From positions 4,402,001-4,466,000 of the forward strand of contig NZ_CP018725.1 in assembly GCF_001908725.1 (NCBI RefSeq): a stretch of DNA of 64,000 bases, in the 5' to 3' direction. The position numbers were made by a program, and so were the translations under genes. Every line of letters begins with the position of its first letter. Position 1 is the stretch's first letter. This stretch comes from Xanthomonas vesicatoria ATCC 35937. Lineage in GTDB: Bacteria > Pseudomonadota > Gammaproteobacteria > Xanthomonadales > Xanthomonadaceae. The notes below the pieces were generated by a model. It ran no database searches. It was given only the letters and a program-made list of their open reading frames with translations, and was not told where the DNA came from. This document shows, piece by piece, positions 8,341 to 18,147 of the stretch.

Positions 8341-8844
8341 ATGCCAGAAGCCAGCACGCGCCGCGCGGCCGCCAAGGACAAGCGCGAAGGAAAGTCGGCA
8401 AGCACGCAAGCCGGCGAATACGTCAAAGAAGAAATCGACCAGGTGCGCAAGGGCGCGCATGGCGTCAAGAACACCAAGCAGGCGATCGCGATCGGTCTGT
8501 CGAAGGCGCGCCGCGATGGCGTGGATGCCGCACCGTCCAAGTCCGCGTCCACAGCCACCAAGAAAAAAGCCGCCCAGGACAAGGCAGCCGCCACGTCCGA
8601 TACGCCCACCTCGCCCACGCGTTCGGCAGGCGCTAAGAAAGCCTTGAAGACGGCGAGCAAGAAGACCACGGCCAAGAAGACCGTCGGCAAGCATGCGTTG
8701 TCGACCCAGACCAGGCAGGCCGCAAAAAAACGCACCGTCAGCGATCGTTCGGCGGCCGCGGAAAAGGCAGCCAGAACCAAAGGTCCGGCTGTACGCAAGC
8801 AGGCTGCCAAGAAAGCCGCCAAGACGCGTAAGCAGGCCGATTAA
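8341..8844 (+). CDS. DUF6496-like protein with lysine/alanine-rich histone-H1-like tail
   Basis: 167-residue highly basic protein. The N-terminal third (KEGKSAS...GEYVKEEIDQV...KNTKQAIAIGLSKARRDG) matches DUF6496-type proteins. Residues about 75-167 are a low-complexity Lys/Ala/Thr tail full of KKA, AKK and TAKK repeats, like bacterial histone-H1 analogues, so non-specific DNA binding is plausible (inference). Start ATG 8341; an in-frame GTG four codons upstream is possible. It is monocistronic, flanked by gaps. Confidence 0.72.
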   Translation: MPEASTRRAAAKDKREGKSASTQAGEYVKEEIDQVRKGAHGVKNTKQAIAIGLSKARRDGVDAAPSKSASTATKKKAAQDKAAATSDTPTSPTRSAGAKKALKTASKKTTAKKTVGKHALSTQTRQAAKKRTVSDRSAAAEKAARTKGPAVRKQAAKKAAKTRKQAD

Positions 8845-9310
8845 GCGCGACGGGCAAAGTGCAGGCACCAATGCCTGCATGCATTCGAGCCGCACGTATG
8901 CGACGTCAGCCGTCAAGCACTGAGGGCGGACGACCTGTGGCTCTGCCTACAGGCGCATAGGTGGGCGCAATCAGTGGGCAAAGTCGCCTCGCTCCTTGCG
9001 CCACCGGCCAATCTCATCATGGCGACATACTTCTGCGACGCCGTGAGCTCGGCTGCAGTGCGCGCTAGAAACGCCCGATGGCAAACACGGGCAGTGCGTT
9101 TGTGCCATCGACGAACGGGTATAGCGCGCAAGCCCGTGGGTCACGCTTGCGGGCCACTTCATCAAATCCAGTAGACGCGCGCGGTCGGTGATAGCTGTTG
9201 CGGACGTGTTAGTGCCAAAGTCATAACTCGGAGCCTCAAGCTCGTAGCCACGCGTGCTGAAGCGAGTCAGCAACCTGCACCAGCCAATCTCGCCTGTTGC
9301 GACCGATAAG
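8845..9310. other. Intergenic region upstream of lexA2
   Basis: About 470 bp without a supportable gene. Open frames exist on both strands (for example minus 8971-9273) but show no domain, ribosome-binding site or Xanthomonas codon bias. The region ends at the LexA2 box. Confidence 0.5.
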
Positions 9311-9324
9311 TGTACAAATGTACA
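9311..9324. promoter_or_regulatory. LexA2 SOS box
   Basis: TGTACAAATGTACA, two copies of the self-complementary TGTACA separated by AA, 27 bp upstream of the lexA2 start. This fits my recollection of the distinct target described for LexA2 of Xanthomonas, which differs from the LexA1 box. Autoregulation of the lexA2-imuA-imuB-dnaE2 cassette is therefore expected. Confidence 0.85.
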
Positions 9325-9351
9325 CCTTGTCCCGCGCGGTCCTCATCTTCC

Positions 9352-9957
9352 ATGACCCCCTTACCCCCCAAACGTGCTGCGGTGCTGGCCTTCCTGCAGC
9401 AGCAGGCCCAGGCCGGCGTATCGCCCAGCCTGGCCGAGATTGCGCAGGCGTTCGGCTTCGCCTCGCGCAATGCCGCGCAAAAGCACGTGCAGGCGCTAGC
9501 CGAGGCCGGGTTGATCGAACTGCTGCCCAACCAGAAGCGCGGCATCCGCGTGCCGGGCGGCGCCGGGCGCGATGCCCTGCTGGCCTTGCCGGTGCTGGGC
9601 CGGGTGGCGGCCGGTGTGCCGATCGGGGCGGATATCGGGCTGGAGCGGCAGCTATGGCTGGACCGTACGCTGTTTTCGCTGCGCCCGGATTACCTGCTGA
9701 AGGTGCAGGGCGATTCGATGATCGACGACGGCATCCTGGATGGCGACCTGGTCGGCGTGCATCGCAGCAACGAGGCGCGCGACGGGCAGATCGTGGTAGC
9801 GCGGGTGGATGGCGAAATCACCATCAAGCGCCTGGAGCGCGGGCCCGAGCGCATCCGCCTGCTGCCGCGCAACCGCGCGCATGCGCCGATCGTGGTGGCG
9901 GCCGATGCCGACTTCGCGATCGAAGGGCTGTATTGCGGCCTGATCCGGCAGGGCTGA
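9352..9957 (+). CDS. lexA2: LexA repressor, second paralogue of the mutagenesis cassette
   Basis: 201-residue SOS repressor. The N-terminal winged helix-turn-helix spans about 8-66 (PSLAEIAQAFGFASRNAAQKHV is the recognition region). The C-terminal S24 peptidase domain has cleavage site Ala87-Gly88, Ser122 in GDSM and the general base Lys159. RecA-stimulated self-cleavage lifts repression after DNA damage. I chose ATG 9352; the frame extends to a GTG at 9310, but that start would fall in the LexA box. imuA starts 1 bp after the stop. lexA2 is the copy linked to imuA-imuB-dnaE2 in Xanthomonas, controlling damage-induced mutagenesis rather than the main SOS regulon. Confidence 0.95.
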   Translation: MTPLPPKRAAVLAFLQQQAQAGVSPSLAEIAQAFGFASRNAAQKHVQALAEAGLIELLPNQKRGIRVPGGAGRDALLALPVLGRVAAGVPIGADIGLERQLWLDRTLFSLRPDYLLKVQGDSMIDDGILDGDLVGVHRSNEARDGQIVVARVDGEITIKRLERGPERIRLLPRNRAHAPIVVAADADFAIEGLYCGLIRQG

Positions 9958-9958
9958 G

Positions 9959-10609
9959 ATGAGCGAGCCGGTGCAGCTGCGACAACACGGTAATGCCGCG
10001 CTGGCCATGCCGCTGGACGCCTTGCTGGCCGCGCGCACGGTATGGCGTGCAGGCCAAGGCACCGCCACCGCCAATGGCGGCGAATCCACCGGGCATGCCG
10101 CCCTGGATGCGCTGCTGCCCGATGGCGGCTGGCCGCGGCGTGCATTGACCGAGTTGTTGTTGCCTGCGCATGGCATCGGCGAGATCGCCTTGTTGTTGCC
10201 CACGCTGGCGCGGATGACCGGCGCCAGCAGCCGGGTGATGCTGGTGGCGCCGCCGTTCATTCCGTATGCGCCGGCTTGGCAAGCGGGCGGGGTGGTGCTG
10301 GAGTATCTGGAAGTGGTGCAGGCCGAGCCGCGCGACGCCTTGTGGGCGTTCGAACAATGCCTGCGCAGCGGCGCCTGTGCCGCAGTGCTGGGGTGGCCCC
10401 AGACCGGCGATGCGCGTGCGCTGCGCCGGTTGCAGGTGGCGGCCGATAGCGGCAATTGCTGCGCGTTTGCATTGCGCGATCGCCGCCATGCGGTGAATGC
10501 ATCGCCGGCGGCCTTGCGGCTGGAATTCCTGCCCGAGCGCGATGCCTGGCAGGTGCGCAAGTGCCGCGGTGGTCAGGTGCCTTCGCAGCCCTTGCGGCTG
10601 GCGCATTGA
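9959..10609 (+). CDS. imuA: ImuA, RecA/SulA-like component of the mutasome
   Basis: 216-residue ImuA protein, a RecA-fold relative that partners ImuB and DnaE2 in error-prone translesion synthesis. Visible features are GWPRRALTELLLPAHGIGE (Walker-A-like region about 57-75 without a proper GKT), a VMLVAPP strand and an AVLGW strand. Its start lies 1 bp after the lexA2 stop and imuB follows after 9 bp, so it is in the LexA2-controlled operon. The name is supported mainly by position and overall match to the family. Confidence 0.9.
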   Translation: MSEPVQLRQHGNAALAMPLDALLAARTVWRAGQGTATANGGESTGHAALDALLPDGGWPRRALTELLLPAHGIGEIALLLPTLARMTGASSRVMLVAPPFIPYAPAWQAGGVVLEYLEVVQAEPRDALWAFEQCLRSGACAAVLGWPQTGDARALRRLQVAADSGNCCAFALRDRRHAVNASPAALRLEFLPERDAWQVRKCRGGQVPSQPLRLAH

Positions 10610-10618
10610 GCCGCGCGC

Positions 10619-12034
10619 ATGTTGTGGGCCTGCATCTTATTGCCCCAGCTGGCGCTGGACGCCGTTCTACGGCGGCTTGAAGAGCCGCAGGCGCCACTGG
10701 TGCTGGTGGAAGGCCCGGCGCAGTTGCGCAGCCTGCACTCGGTCAATGCCGCCGCTGCCGCGGCCGGGCTGAAGGCCGGCATGCGGCTGTCGGCAGCGCA
10801 TGCGTTGATGACGCAGGTACGCACCATCGATTACGACGCGCAGAACGAAGCGCGCACGCAGCGGTTTCTGGCGGCCTGGGCGTACCGGCACAGTTCGTTG
10901 GTGAGCCAGCAATGGTCGCGTGCCATCGTGCTGGAGGCGGGCGCCAGCTTTCGCCTGTTCGGCCCCTGGCCGCGCTTCGAGCGTCGCCTGCGCGACGAAT
11001 TGCAGGCGTTGGGCTTCCAGCATCGGCTTGCCCTGGCACCCACACCGCGCGCCGCACGCGTGCTGGCCGGCCTGCGCGACGGCATGGCGGTGACGCAGTT
11101 GCCGGCCCTGCACAGCACGCTCGACAACGTACCAGTGCGCCGCGCCGCATTGCCAGGCGATATCGGCGAGCGCCTGCAGCACATGGGCGTGCGCACGCTC
11201 GCGGCGGTACGTGCCTTGCCGCGCGACGGGTTGCAGCGACGCTTCGGCGCGGGCCTGCTCGATCATCTGGATCGGCTCTACGGCAACGTCGATGACCCAC
11301 TGGAGTGCTACGCGCCTCCGGACCATTTCGACCAACGGGTGGAGCTGGGCTACGAGGTGGAAACCCATCCGGCGCTGCTGTTTCCATTGCGCAGGTTGAT
11401 CGGCGATCTGTGTACGTATCTGTCCATTCGCGATGGCGGCGTGCAACGCTTTTTGCTGCGTCTGGAGCACGAACAGGGCGCCACCGATGTGGAAATCGGG
11501 TTGCTGACGCCGGAGCGTGCGCCCACGTTGTTGTTCGAGCTGGCCCGCAACCGGCTGGAGCGGGTGGAGATTCCGCGGCCGGTGGTGGCGATGCGCCTGC
11601 TGGCACGGCAACTGCCGCCATTCGTGCCGGCCATGCGCGACCTGTTCGATCAACGCGCGCAGCAATCGGTGGAGTGGCCGCAACTGCGCGAACGGCTGCG
11701 TGCGCGGCTGGGCGATGAGGCGGTGTACCGCGTGCTGCCAGCCAACGACCCGCGCCCGGAACGTGCCTGGCGTCGCGCCATCGGCGATGCGGTGCGCGAA
11801 ACTGCCGCGCCACCACGTCCGCCGCGCCCTACCTGGCTGCTGCCGCAACCGGTGCCGCTGCACGACCCGCACCTGCGCATAGTCTCCGGCCCGGAGCGTC
11901 TGGAAAGCGGCTGGTGGGACGACGAGGCGCGTCGCGATTACTACGTGGTGGAGACCGCGCGCGGCCGCCGTGGCTGGGTGTTCGCCGCGCCCGGGCATGT
12001 GGAGGGCTGGATGCTGCATGGGTGGTTTGCATGA
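10619..12034 (+). CDS. imuB: ImuB, catalytically dead Y-family polymerase subunit
   Basis: 471-residue Y-family polymerase homologue acting as the hub linking DnaE2 to the beta clamp. The N-terminus WACILLPQLALDAVL replaces the metal-binding DMD of active Y polymerases, and IVLEAGASFRLFGPW replaces the SIDE motif, so the catalytic acids are missing, as known for ImuB. The HhH region (IGERLQHMGVRTLAAVRALP) and little-finger part follow. The C-terminus (YYVVETARGRRGWVFAAPG) is typical. Start ATG 10619 is 9 bp after imuA. Confidence 0.93.
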   Translation: MLWACILLPQLALDAVLRRLEEPQAPLVLVEGPAQLRSLHSVNAAAAAAGLKAGMRLSAAHALMTQVRTIDYDAQNEARTQRFLAAWAYRHSSLVSQQWSRAIVLEAGASFRLFGPWPRFERRLRDELQALGFQHRLALAPTPRAARVLAGLRDGMAVTQLPALHSTLDNVPVRRAALPGDIGERLQHMGVRTLAAVRALPRDGLQRRFGAGLLDHLDRLYGNVDDPLECYAPPDHFDQRVELGYEVETHPALLFPLRRLIGDLCTYLSIRDGGVQRFLLRLEHEQGATDVEIGLLTPERAPTLLFELARNRLERVEIPRPVVAMRLLARQLPPFVPAMRDLFDQRAQQSVEWPQLRERLRARLGDEAVYRVLPANDPRPERAWRRAIGDAVRETAAPPRPPRPTWLLPQPVPLHDPHLRIVSGPERLESGWWDDEARRDYYVVETARGRRGWVFAAPGHVEGWMLHGWFA

Positions 12035-12213
12035 TCCCACGCATGCCATTGCCGGAATGCAGCATGGGTGGCTGGCTGGTCGCCGCCGCACTGCCGCACG
12101 CGCCCAGCACCATGACGCCAAGCAGTGGCTGCAACCAGGCGATCTGCTTGGCATTGCAACCAGGGTGCAGTGCCCGTGCACTGTTACAGGAGTGCGTGCA
12201 TGAGCTGGGATGA
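12031..12213 (+). CDS. Possible 60-residue ORF bridging imuB and dnaE2
   Basis: The ATG overlaps the imuB stop as ATGA and the frame ends 13 bp inside dnaE2, so it covers the whole 165-bp gap. It encodes a cysteine-rich peptide starting [17 protein letters not shown] with no known domain. A hairpin CAGTGC-CCGT-GCACTG (12168-12183) sits just before the dnaE2 ribosome-binding site within this frame. It may be a coupling leader for dnaE2 translation or simply a chance frame. Confidence 0.25.
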   Translation: MIPRMPLPECSMGGWLVAAALPHAPSTMTPSSGCNQAICLALQPGCSARALLQECVHELG

Positions 12214-15200
12214 CGCTGTGGATGGCGTGGACCGCGACACGCCGGGCGGGCGCATGCCGCGTGCCTGGAATGTCGCGTCACGGCTACGCGCGGCCAATGA
12301 CGACATCACCCACGCGCTGCTCGCCGATGGCCTGCCTGACTATGCCGAGCTGCATTGCCTGTCGGACTTTTCGTTTTTGCGTGGCGCCTCCAGCGCCGAG
12401 CAGTTGTTCGCGCGCGCGCGCGATTGCGGGTACAGCGCCCTGGCCATCACCGACGAATGCTCGTTGGCCGGCATCGTGCGTGGCCTGGAGGCTTCGCGCG
12501 CGACCGGGGTACGGCTGATCGTCGGCAGTGAATTCACCCTCGTCGATGGCACGCGCTTTGTGTTGCTGGTGGAAAACGCGCACGGTTACCCGCAGTTGTG
12601 CGGGCTGATCACCACCGCGCGGCGTGCGGCAAGCAAGGGCGCCTACCGCTTGGGGCGCGCGGAGGTGGAGGCGCAGTTTCGCGACGTGGCGCCGGGCGTG
12701 TTTGCGCTGTGGTTGCCCGGCGCGCAGCCACAGGTGGGGCAGGGGGCGTGGTTGCAGCAGGTTTTCGGCGAGCGGGCGTTTCTGGCAGTGGAATTGCATC
12801 GCGAGCAGGACGATGTCGCGCGCTTGCAGGCCCTGCAAGCGCTGGCGCAGCAATTGGGGATGACCGCGTTGGCCAGCGGTGATGTGCATATGGCGCAGCG
12901 CCGCGAGCGCATTGTGCAAGACACCTTGACTGCCATCCGCCACACGCTGCCGCTGGCCGAATGCGGCGCGCATCTGTTCCGCAATGGCGAGCGCCACCTG
13001 CGCACGCGGCGCGCCTTGGGCAATATCTATCCCGATGCGCTGTTGCAGGCCACGGTGGAGTTGGCGCAGCGGTGTACCTTCGATATTTCCAAGATCAGCT
13101 ATAGCTATCCCAGAGAATTGGTGCCGGAAGAGCATACGCCCACCAGCTACCTACGCCAGCTCACCGAGGAAGGCATCCGCGAGCGCTGGCCGGACGGTAT
13201 CTCGACCAAGGTGCGCGAAGACATCGAAAAAGAGCTCGCGCTGATCGCGCTAAAGCGGTACGAGGCGTTTTTCTTGACCGTGCAGGACGTGGTGCGGTTT
13301 GCGCGCTCCAGACAGATTCTCTGCCAGGGGCGCGGCTCATCGGCCAATTCGGCGGTGTGTTATGCGTTGGGGATCACGGCCGTCAATCCGGACGAAACCC
13401 GTTTGTTGATGGCGCGTTTTCTCTCCGAAAAACGCGATGAGCCACCGGACATCGACGTGGACTTCGAGCACGAACGCCGCGAAGAAGTGCTGCAATACGT
13501 CTACAACAAATACGGCCGGGAGCGCGCCGCCTTGGCCGCCACGGTGATCTGCTATCGCGGCAAGAGCGCCGTGCGCGATGTGGCCAAGGCCTTCGGCCTG
13601 CCGCCGGACCAGATCGCGTTGCTGGCCAATTGCTATGGCTGGGGCAACGGCGACACGCCGATGGAACAGCGCATCGAAGAAGCCGGGTTCGATCTGGCCA
13701 ACCCGCTGATCAACAAGATTCTTGCAGTCACCGAGCATCTGCGCGATCACCCGCGTCATCTGTCGCAGCATGTCGGTGGCTTCGTGATTTCCGATGAGCC
13801 GTTATCGCTGCTGGTGCCGGTGGAAAACGCGGCGATGGCCAACCGCACCATCATCCAGTGGGACAAGGACGATCTGGAAACCATGAAGCTGCTCAAGGTC
13901 GATTGCCTGGCCTTGGGCATGCTGACCTGCATCCGCAAGACGCTGGACCTGGTACGCGGGCACCGCGGGCGCGATTACAGCATTGCCACTCTACCGGGCG
14001 AGGATGCGCCCACCTACAAGATGATCCAGCACGCCGACACCGTGGGCGTGTTCCAGATCGAGTCGCGCGCACAGATGGCGATGCTGCCGCGGCTCAAGCC
14101 TGCGGTGTTCTACGACCTGGTGATCGAAGTGGCGATCGTGCGCCCCGGCCCGATCCAGGGCGACATGGTGCACCCGTATCTGCGCAGGCGGCAGGGCCGC
14201 GAAGAAGTGAACTATCCATCGCCGGAAGTGGAAGACATCCTCAAGCCGACCCTAGGTGTTCCCCTGTTCCAGGAACAGGTAATGGAGCTGCTGATGCATG
14301 CGGCCGAATACACCGAGAGCGAAGCGGACAACCTGCGCCGTTCGATGGCGGCCTGGCGTCGCGGTGGCGACATGGAGCAACACCGCGCCCGCGTACGCGA
14401 GCGCATGCAGAAAAGAGGCTACGCCTCCGCCTTCATCGACCAGATCTTCGAGCAGATCAAAGGCTTCGGCTCCTACGGGTTTCCGCAAAGCCATGCCGCC
14501 TCGTTCGCCAAACTCGTTTACGCCAGCTGCTGGCTCAAACGCCACGAGCCGGCGGCATTTGCCTGCGGGCTGCTCAATGCGCAACCGATGGGGTTTTATT
14601 CGGCCAGCCAGATCGTGCAGGACGCGCGCCGCGGCAGCCCCGAGCGCGCGCGCGTGGAGGTGTTGCCGGTGGATGTGTTGCACAGCGACTGGGACAACAC
14701 CCTGGTGGGCGGCCGGCCGTGGCGCAGCGACGCAGATCCTGGCGAACAACCGGCGATCCGCCTGGGCATGCGGCAGGTCGCTGGATTATCGGAAGTGGTG
14801 GCACAGCGCATCGTCGCTGCACGCACGCAACGGACCTTCGCCGATATCGGCGATCTCTGCCTGCGCGCCGCACTCGACGAAAAAGCGCGCCTAGCGCTGG
14901 CCGAAGCCGGGGCCTTGCAGGGCATGGTGGGCAACCGCAATGCCGCGCGCTGGGCCATGGCCGGCGTGGAGGCGCGGCGCCCGCTGTTGCCGGGCAGCCC
15001 GGAGGAGCGCCCGGTGGAGTTCGAAGCCCCGCGTGCGGGCGAAGAGATCCTTGCCGATTACCGCTCGGTCGGTCTGAGCCTGCGCCAGCACCCAATGGCG
15101 CTGCTGCGCCCGCAGATGCAACAACGGCGCATCCTGGGTCTGCGCGACCTGCGGGGTCGTCGCCATGGCAGTGGCGTGCATGTGGCCGGGCTGGTCACCC

Positions 15201-15451
15201 AGCGGCAGCGCCCGGCCACCGCCAAGGGCACCATCTTCGTTACCCTGGAAGACGAACACGGCATGATCAACGTCATCGTCTGGTCGCATCTGGTGCTACG
15301 CCGGCGCCGCGCATTGCTCGAATCGCGCCTGCTCGCCGTGCGTGGCCGCTGGGAGCGCGTGGACGACGTGGAGCATCTGATTGCCGGCGACCTGTACGAC
15401 CTCAGCGATTTGCTCGGCGAGATGCAGCTGCCGTCGCGCGATTTCCATTGA
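12200..15451 (+). CDS. dnaE2: Error-prone DNA polymerase III alpha subunit
   Basis: 1083-residue DnaE2, the polymerase of the ImuAB-DnaE2 mutasome that copies across DNA lesions. It has an N-terminal PHP domain ([18 protein letters not shown]), the polymerase palm with PDIDVDF (Asp417 and Asp419 match the two catalytic acids), [25 protein letters not shown], a C-terminal HhH region and OB-fold ([14 protein letters not shown]). Start ATG 12200 follows AGGAG by 7 nt; the open frame upstream would begin inside the imuB-dnaE2 gap. The length is normal for DnaE2, and it lacks the tau-binding tail of DnaE1. Confidence 0.96.
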   Translation: MSWDDAVDGVDRDTPGGRMPRAWNVASRLRAANDDITHALLADGLPDYAELHCLSDFSFLRGASSAEQLFARARDCGYSALAITDECSLAGIVRGLEASRATGVRLIVGSEFTLVDGTRFVLLVENAHGYPQLCGLITTARRAASKGAYRLGRAEVEAQFRDVAPGVFALWLPGAQPQVGQGAWLQQVFGERAFLAVELHREQDDVARLQALQALAQQLGMTALASGDVHMAQRRERIVQDTLTAIRHTLPLAECGAHLFRNGERHLRTRRALGNIYPDALLQATVELAQRCTFDISKISYSYPRELVPEEHTPTSYLRQLTEEGIRERWPDGISTKVREDIEKELALIALKRYEAFFLTVQDVVRFARSRQILCQGRGSSANSAVCYALGITAVNPDETRLLMARFLSEKRDEPPDIDVDFEHERREEVLQYVYNKYGRERAALAATVICYRGKSAVRDVAKAFGLPPDQIALLANCYGWGNGDTPMEQRIEEAGFDLANPLINKILAVTEHLRDHPRHLSQHVGGFVISDEPLSLLVPVENAAMANRTIIQWDKDDLETMKLLKVDCLALGMLTCIRKTLDLVRGHRGRDYSIATLPGEDAPTYKMIQHADTVGVFQIESRAQMAMLPRLKPAVFYDLVIEVAIVRPGPIQGDMVHPYLRRRQGREEVNYPSPEVEDILKPTLGVPLFQEQVMELLMHAAEYTESEADNLRRSMAAWRRGGDMEQHRARVRERMQKRGYASAFIDQIFEQIKGFGSYGFPQSHAASFAKLVYASCWLKRHEPAAFACGLLNAQPMGFYSASQIVQDARRGSPERARVEVLPVDVLHSDWDNTLVGGRPWRSDADPGEQPAIRLGMRQVAGLSEVVAQRIVAARTQRTFADIGDLCLRAALDEKARLALAEAGALQGMVGNRNAARWAMAGVEARRPLLPGSPEERPVEFEAPRAGEEILADYRSVGLSLRQHPMALLRPQMQQRRILGLRDLRGRRHGSGVHVAGLVTQRQRPATAKGTIFVTLEDEHGMINVIVWSHLVLRRRRALLESRLLAVRGRWERVDDVEHLIAGDLYDLSDLLGEMQLPSRDFH

Positions 15452-15772
15452 CTGCCAGCGAACGAAGGCGTCCGGGCACGCAACGATGCGTTATCCGCGC
15501 AGGCTGCCGTCGCGCCCAGTGCAATGCTGCGTCTCGCCCACTGTACTGATCCAGCGCTTCCGTCTGCGGCTACTGGCAGGCAATCGCATGGGCGCACCTG
15601 TCGAGTTCGCTGGCCCGTGCCATCGCCCCCGCCGTGCGCGATACTGCTGCCAACGCAAATCCGTACGCGTGCATGAATAGCTTCGCATCGGTCACCGACA
15701 GCCAACCGCTGTGTGCTACACCATGCAGGTCTGCCAGCCGCGCTGGCTTATCCGTTCAACCACGAGGCGATC
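15452..15772. other. Intergenic region dnaE2 - HDOD gene
   Basis: About 320 bp; no gene, terminator hairpin or repeat that I can support. Confidence 0.45.
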
Positions 15773-16591
15773 ATGAAGTTGGAGGCGTTGTTCGACCAGT
15801 TGCACACCTTGCCCACCGTGCCCAAGGTGGCGCAGGACATGATCCGTCAATTCGACGATCCGCAAACCGATATCGATGCACTGGCGCACAACATCGAGCG
15901 CGATCCGGTGATCGCTGCCAAGGTGTTGCGGCTGGCCAATTCTGCGCGTTTCCATGGCCTGCGCGATTCAACCAGTGTAGAAGACGCCGCCATGCGGCTG
16001 GGCTTCAACACGCTGCGCACCCTGGTGCTGGCCTCGGCGATGACAGGTGCTTTCCGTGCCGGCCCAGGCTTCGATCTCAAGGCGTTCTGGCGGCACAGTT
16101 TCGAAGTCGCCGGCATCTGCCGCCTGCTGGCGCGCCAGCACGGCCTGGACCCGGAAACCGCCTTCACCTGCGGGATGATGCACAACATCGGCGAGCTGCT
16201 GATCCAGTCCGGCGCGCCGGACTACGCCAGCCGCATCAATCACGACACCTCATCGGCTGCTCATGCCGCCGAAGAAACCCTGCAACTGGGATTCGGTTAC
16301 CCGGAAGTCGGCGCCGAACTGGTGCGTCGCTGGCAATTGCCGGCGGTGATCCAGGAAGCCATCGCCTACCAGGTGCGCCCGGCCGCCGCGCCCGACGGTG
16401 CGCGCATGCCGCTGCTGGTCGCCCAGGCAGTGCAGGTCTCCGATGCGCTGCACGCACACGGTGGCGCCACCGCGCAGGTACTGGACGCGCTACGCGGGCC
16501 GCTGATGGACGGTGTCGATCTGGATGGCTTGTTCGCCACCTTGCCCGACGTCATCGAGGCCGATCGCGCATTCGCCGAGTTGCTGCACTGA
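15773..16591 (+). CDS. HDOD domain protein
   Basis: 272-residue stand-alone HDOD protein. HDOD is a degenerate HD-phosphohydrolase fold used in signalling, often in chemotaxis, c-di-GMP or stress pathways. Features seen are LPTVPKVAQDMI, the ADPVIAAKVLRLANS-type region at residues 42-56, FWRHSFEVAGICRLLARQ, and MMHNIGELL where active HD enzymes have HDIG. Start ATG 15773 with GAGG 6-7 nt upstream was preferred over a start at 15713. No linked regulator; probably monocistronic. Confidence 0.88.
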   Translation: MKLEALFDQLHTLPTVPKVAQDMIRQFDDPQTDIDALAHNIERDPVIAAKVLRLANSARFHGLRDSTSVEDAAMRLGFNTLRTLVLASAMTGAFRAGPGFDLKAFWRHSFEVAGICRLLARQHGLDPETAFTCGMMHNIGELLIQSGAPDYASRINHDTSSAAHAAEETLQLGFGYPEVGAELVRRWQLPAVIQEAIAYQVRPAAAPDGARMPLLVAQAVQVSDALHAHGGATAQVLDALRGPLMDGVDLDGLFATLPDVIEADRAFAELLH

Positions 16592-16972
16592 GTCACTAAG
16601 GTGCCGGCCATCGCCTTGACGATACGCCGGTACCGCCCTTGCGATTCGGGCGTATTGAGCGGCCTGGCGGCGTCAGCGGCCGCCAGGTGTGTGACTGGTG
16701 CAGTTGGCAGTGCGGCGAGTGCTGACACCGATGCGGCCGATGTAAACGTTGCGATCTTTCTGGCGGCGCGCGCGTTGACGGTAGGCGCGGCCAGTGTGAG
16801 CCGGTCGCCGCCGGGCGCCTCAGTGATCCAGACGCTGGCGAGGTTTTGCGCATGTGCCATCTGCCACGCACATCGCCTCATCGATCCACGCGATGTATCG
16901 CGAGACACGGACGTTGTATGCCATCTGCCCATAGAAGCCAGCCTCTAGCGCGTGCTCTGGAACCGCCGAGAT
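16592..16972. other. Gap between HDOD gene and truncated protease
   Basis: The part 16820-16972 is the severed 3' coding sequence of the protease (separate entry). In 16592-16819 I see only uninformative open frames on both strands. Confidence 0.5.
16820..16972 (-). pseudogene. Out-of-use 3' coding end of the trypsin-like protease, beyond an amber codon
   Basis: After the TAG at 16975-16973 the same reading frame continues for 50 codons to a TGA at 16822-16820. It encodes ISAVPEHALEAGFYGQMAYN followed by VRVSRYIAWIDEAM. The YNVRVSRYIAWI segment is the C-terminal helix of chymotrypsin-fold proteases (Y..VS.YI.WI), so this was coding sequence of the same protease before the stop arose. Confidence 0.75.
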
Positions 16973-17665
16973 CTAGGATGCCAAGCCGATGAGCTGCCAA
17001 GTGCTCTGAGCCTTCACGACGACGGGGCCACCGCTGTCCCCGCTTCCAAGTACGCCTTCCAGAGGCAGGCCACGCGCGGGAGGGTCGAATCGATACCACA
17101 GGTAACGGGCATTGGCACCGGTGATGACGTTGTAGGCCCGCCTCAGCGCGCCACGATGCGGAGCGTCGGGACGCTGCCCATGGTCACCGTCACCGGTGGC
17201 CCCTTTTCCCACCAGCATGGTGACTTGCGTGACTTCGTCATCGCCGCGATACAGCATCGTGGGTGCAACCCGCTCCACCGGAGATTCCAGTTCGATCAAG
17301 GCGATGTCGTCCGAGTTCGCCAGAAAAGCATGGATTTTTGAAGGGTCGCCGGACTTCAGTGCTTGCTGCGCTAGCGCATCCGGCATCGGCCTGTAGCCGG
17401 GATGGAGCAGGACGTGCGCGATTTTGTAGGCATTCCCATTGACAGTCACCTCTGTAGGCATGCCTTCCATAGGGGCCGCGTGAGCGGCGGTGAGGATCCA
17501 TTTCGGCGCGATGAGAACACCATGTCCTTCGCCCGGCAGGTCGGCCAGTGCCGGAAATTCTGCGCGATCGATCCGATACTTCGAATCGTCAACATCGCCA
17601 CGAATGACAACGCCTTTCGCTGCAAATGACAGGCTAAGAAAGACAAGAAAAAGCCAACGACCCAT
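16973..17665 (-). CDS. Trypsin-like serine protease, exported, truncated by an in-frame amber stop
   Basis: 230-residue S1-family protease. A signal peptide (MGRWLFLVFLSLSFAAKG) is followed by the catalytic triad regions ILTAAHA (His), NSDDIALIEL (Asp) and GSGDSGGPV (Ser). The frame stops 14 residues after the GDSGGP motif, too early: the final strand and C-terminal helix of the fold are missing, and the frame past the TAG still encodes them. Start ATG 17665 has a weak upstream site; a frame reaching 17770 is rejected because the signal peptide begins here. Codon use is less GC-rich than in neighbours, suggesting acquisition. Probably an inactive allele unless the stop is a sequencing error or is suppressed. 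Confidence 0.8.
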   Translation of the reverse strand: MGRWLFLVFLSLSFAAKGVVIRGDVDDSKYRIDRAEFPALADLPGEGHGVLIAPKWILTAAHAAPMEGMPTEVTVNGNAYKIAHVLLHPGYRPMPDALAQQALKSGDPSKIHAFLANSDDIALIELESPVERVAPTMLYRGDDEVTQVTMLVGKGATGDGDHGQRPDAPHRGALRRAYNVITGANARYLWYRFDPPARGLPLEGVLGSGDSGGPVVVKAQSTWQLIGLAS

Positions 17666-18147
17666 GTGCTGCCACTCCCTTGACGTGTTGAGATGATGTT
17701 GCGTCCGCAAGCTGCTGCGACTCTTTACGCAAGATAGTGGGGGGGCAGTCTCCAAATAAGGAACCAACATCCGACGAAGCGGAATGGGAGGCGACGGAAG
17801 CCCGGAAACGAAGCTTCAAAAGCACATGCGCTGTCACCGTTGCCGCAATGCCGCTCTCGGTCGAAATAAAGCCGAAGCAATCATCCTCCGTAACTCGAAG
17901 CGCGGTACGCCTAGGGCAACGAGCCATATCCTTCCCCTGGGGTGTGAGGAAAGGGCTGGCGACGTGCCGGAACTGGATTCCCATTCGCCCTGCGAGGCCT
18001 GGGATACGTCGCTCGAGTGAGTGTCTTCGCCTCGTCTATGCAGCCCACCCGCCACAGCACGCACACTGTCACGCCGCGCCGCAGCTGGACTCGCATCGGC
18101 GCAGGCGCTAGCGTGGTACGGATTTTTTGCCCATAGGGGAATGCCCA
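17666..18147. other. Intergenic region upstream of the OPT transporter
   Basis: About 480 bp between divergent genes, with lower GC near 17700-17900 and a G7 tract near 17740. Open frames on both strands carry no recognisable domain. It should hold the promoters of the protease and the transporter, but I cannot place them. Confidence 0.45.

Noticed and set aside
8971..9273. 100-codon minus-strand frame upstream of lexA2
   Set aside because: No domain, no ribosome-binding site, Cys/His-rich random-like composition.
9310..9351. GTG start extending LexA2 by 14 residues
   Set aside because: It would place the start codon inside the LexA box; ATG 9352 gives the family's usual N-terminus.
16601..16948. 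115-codon plus-strand frame overlapping the protease 3' end
   Set aside because: Overlaps sequence that makes sense on the other strand (protease C-terminal helix); Ala/Cys-rich, no start signal.
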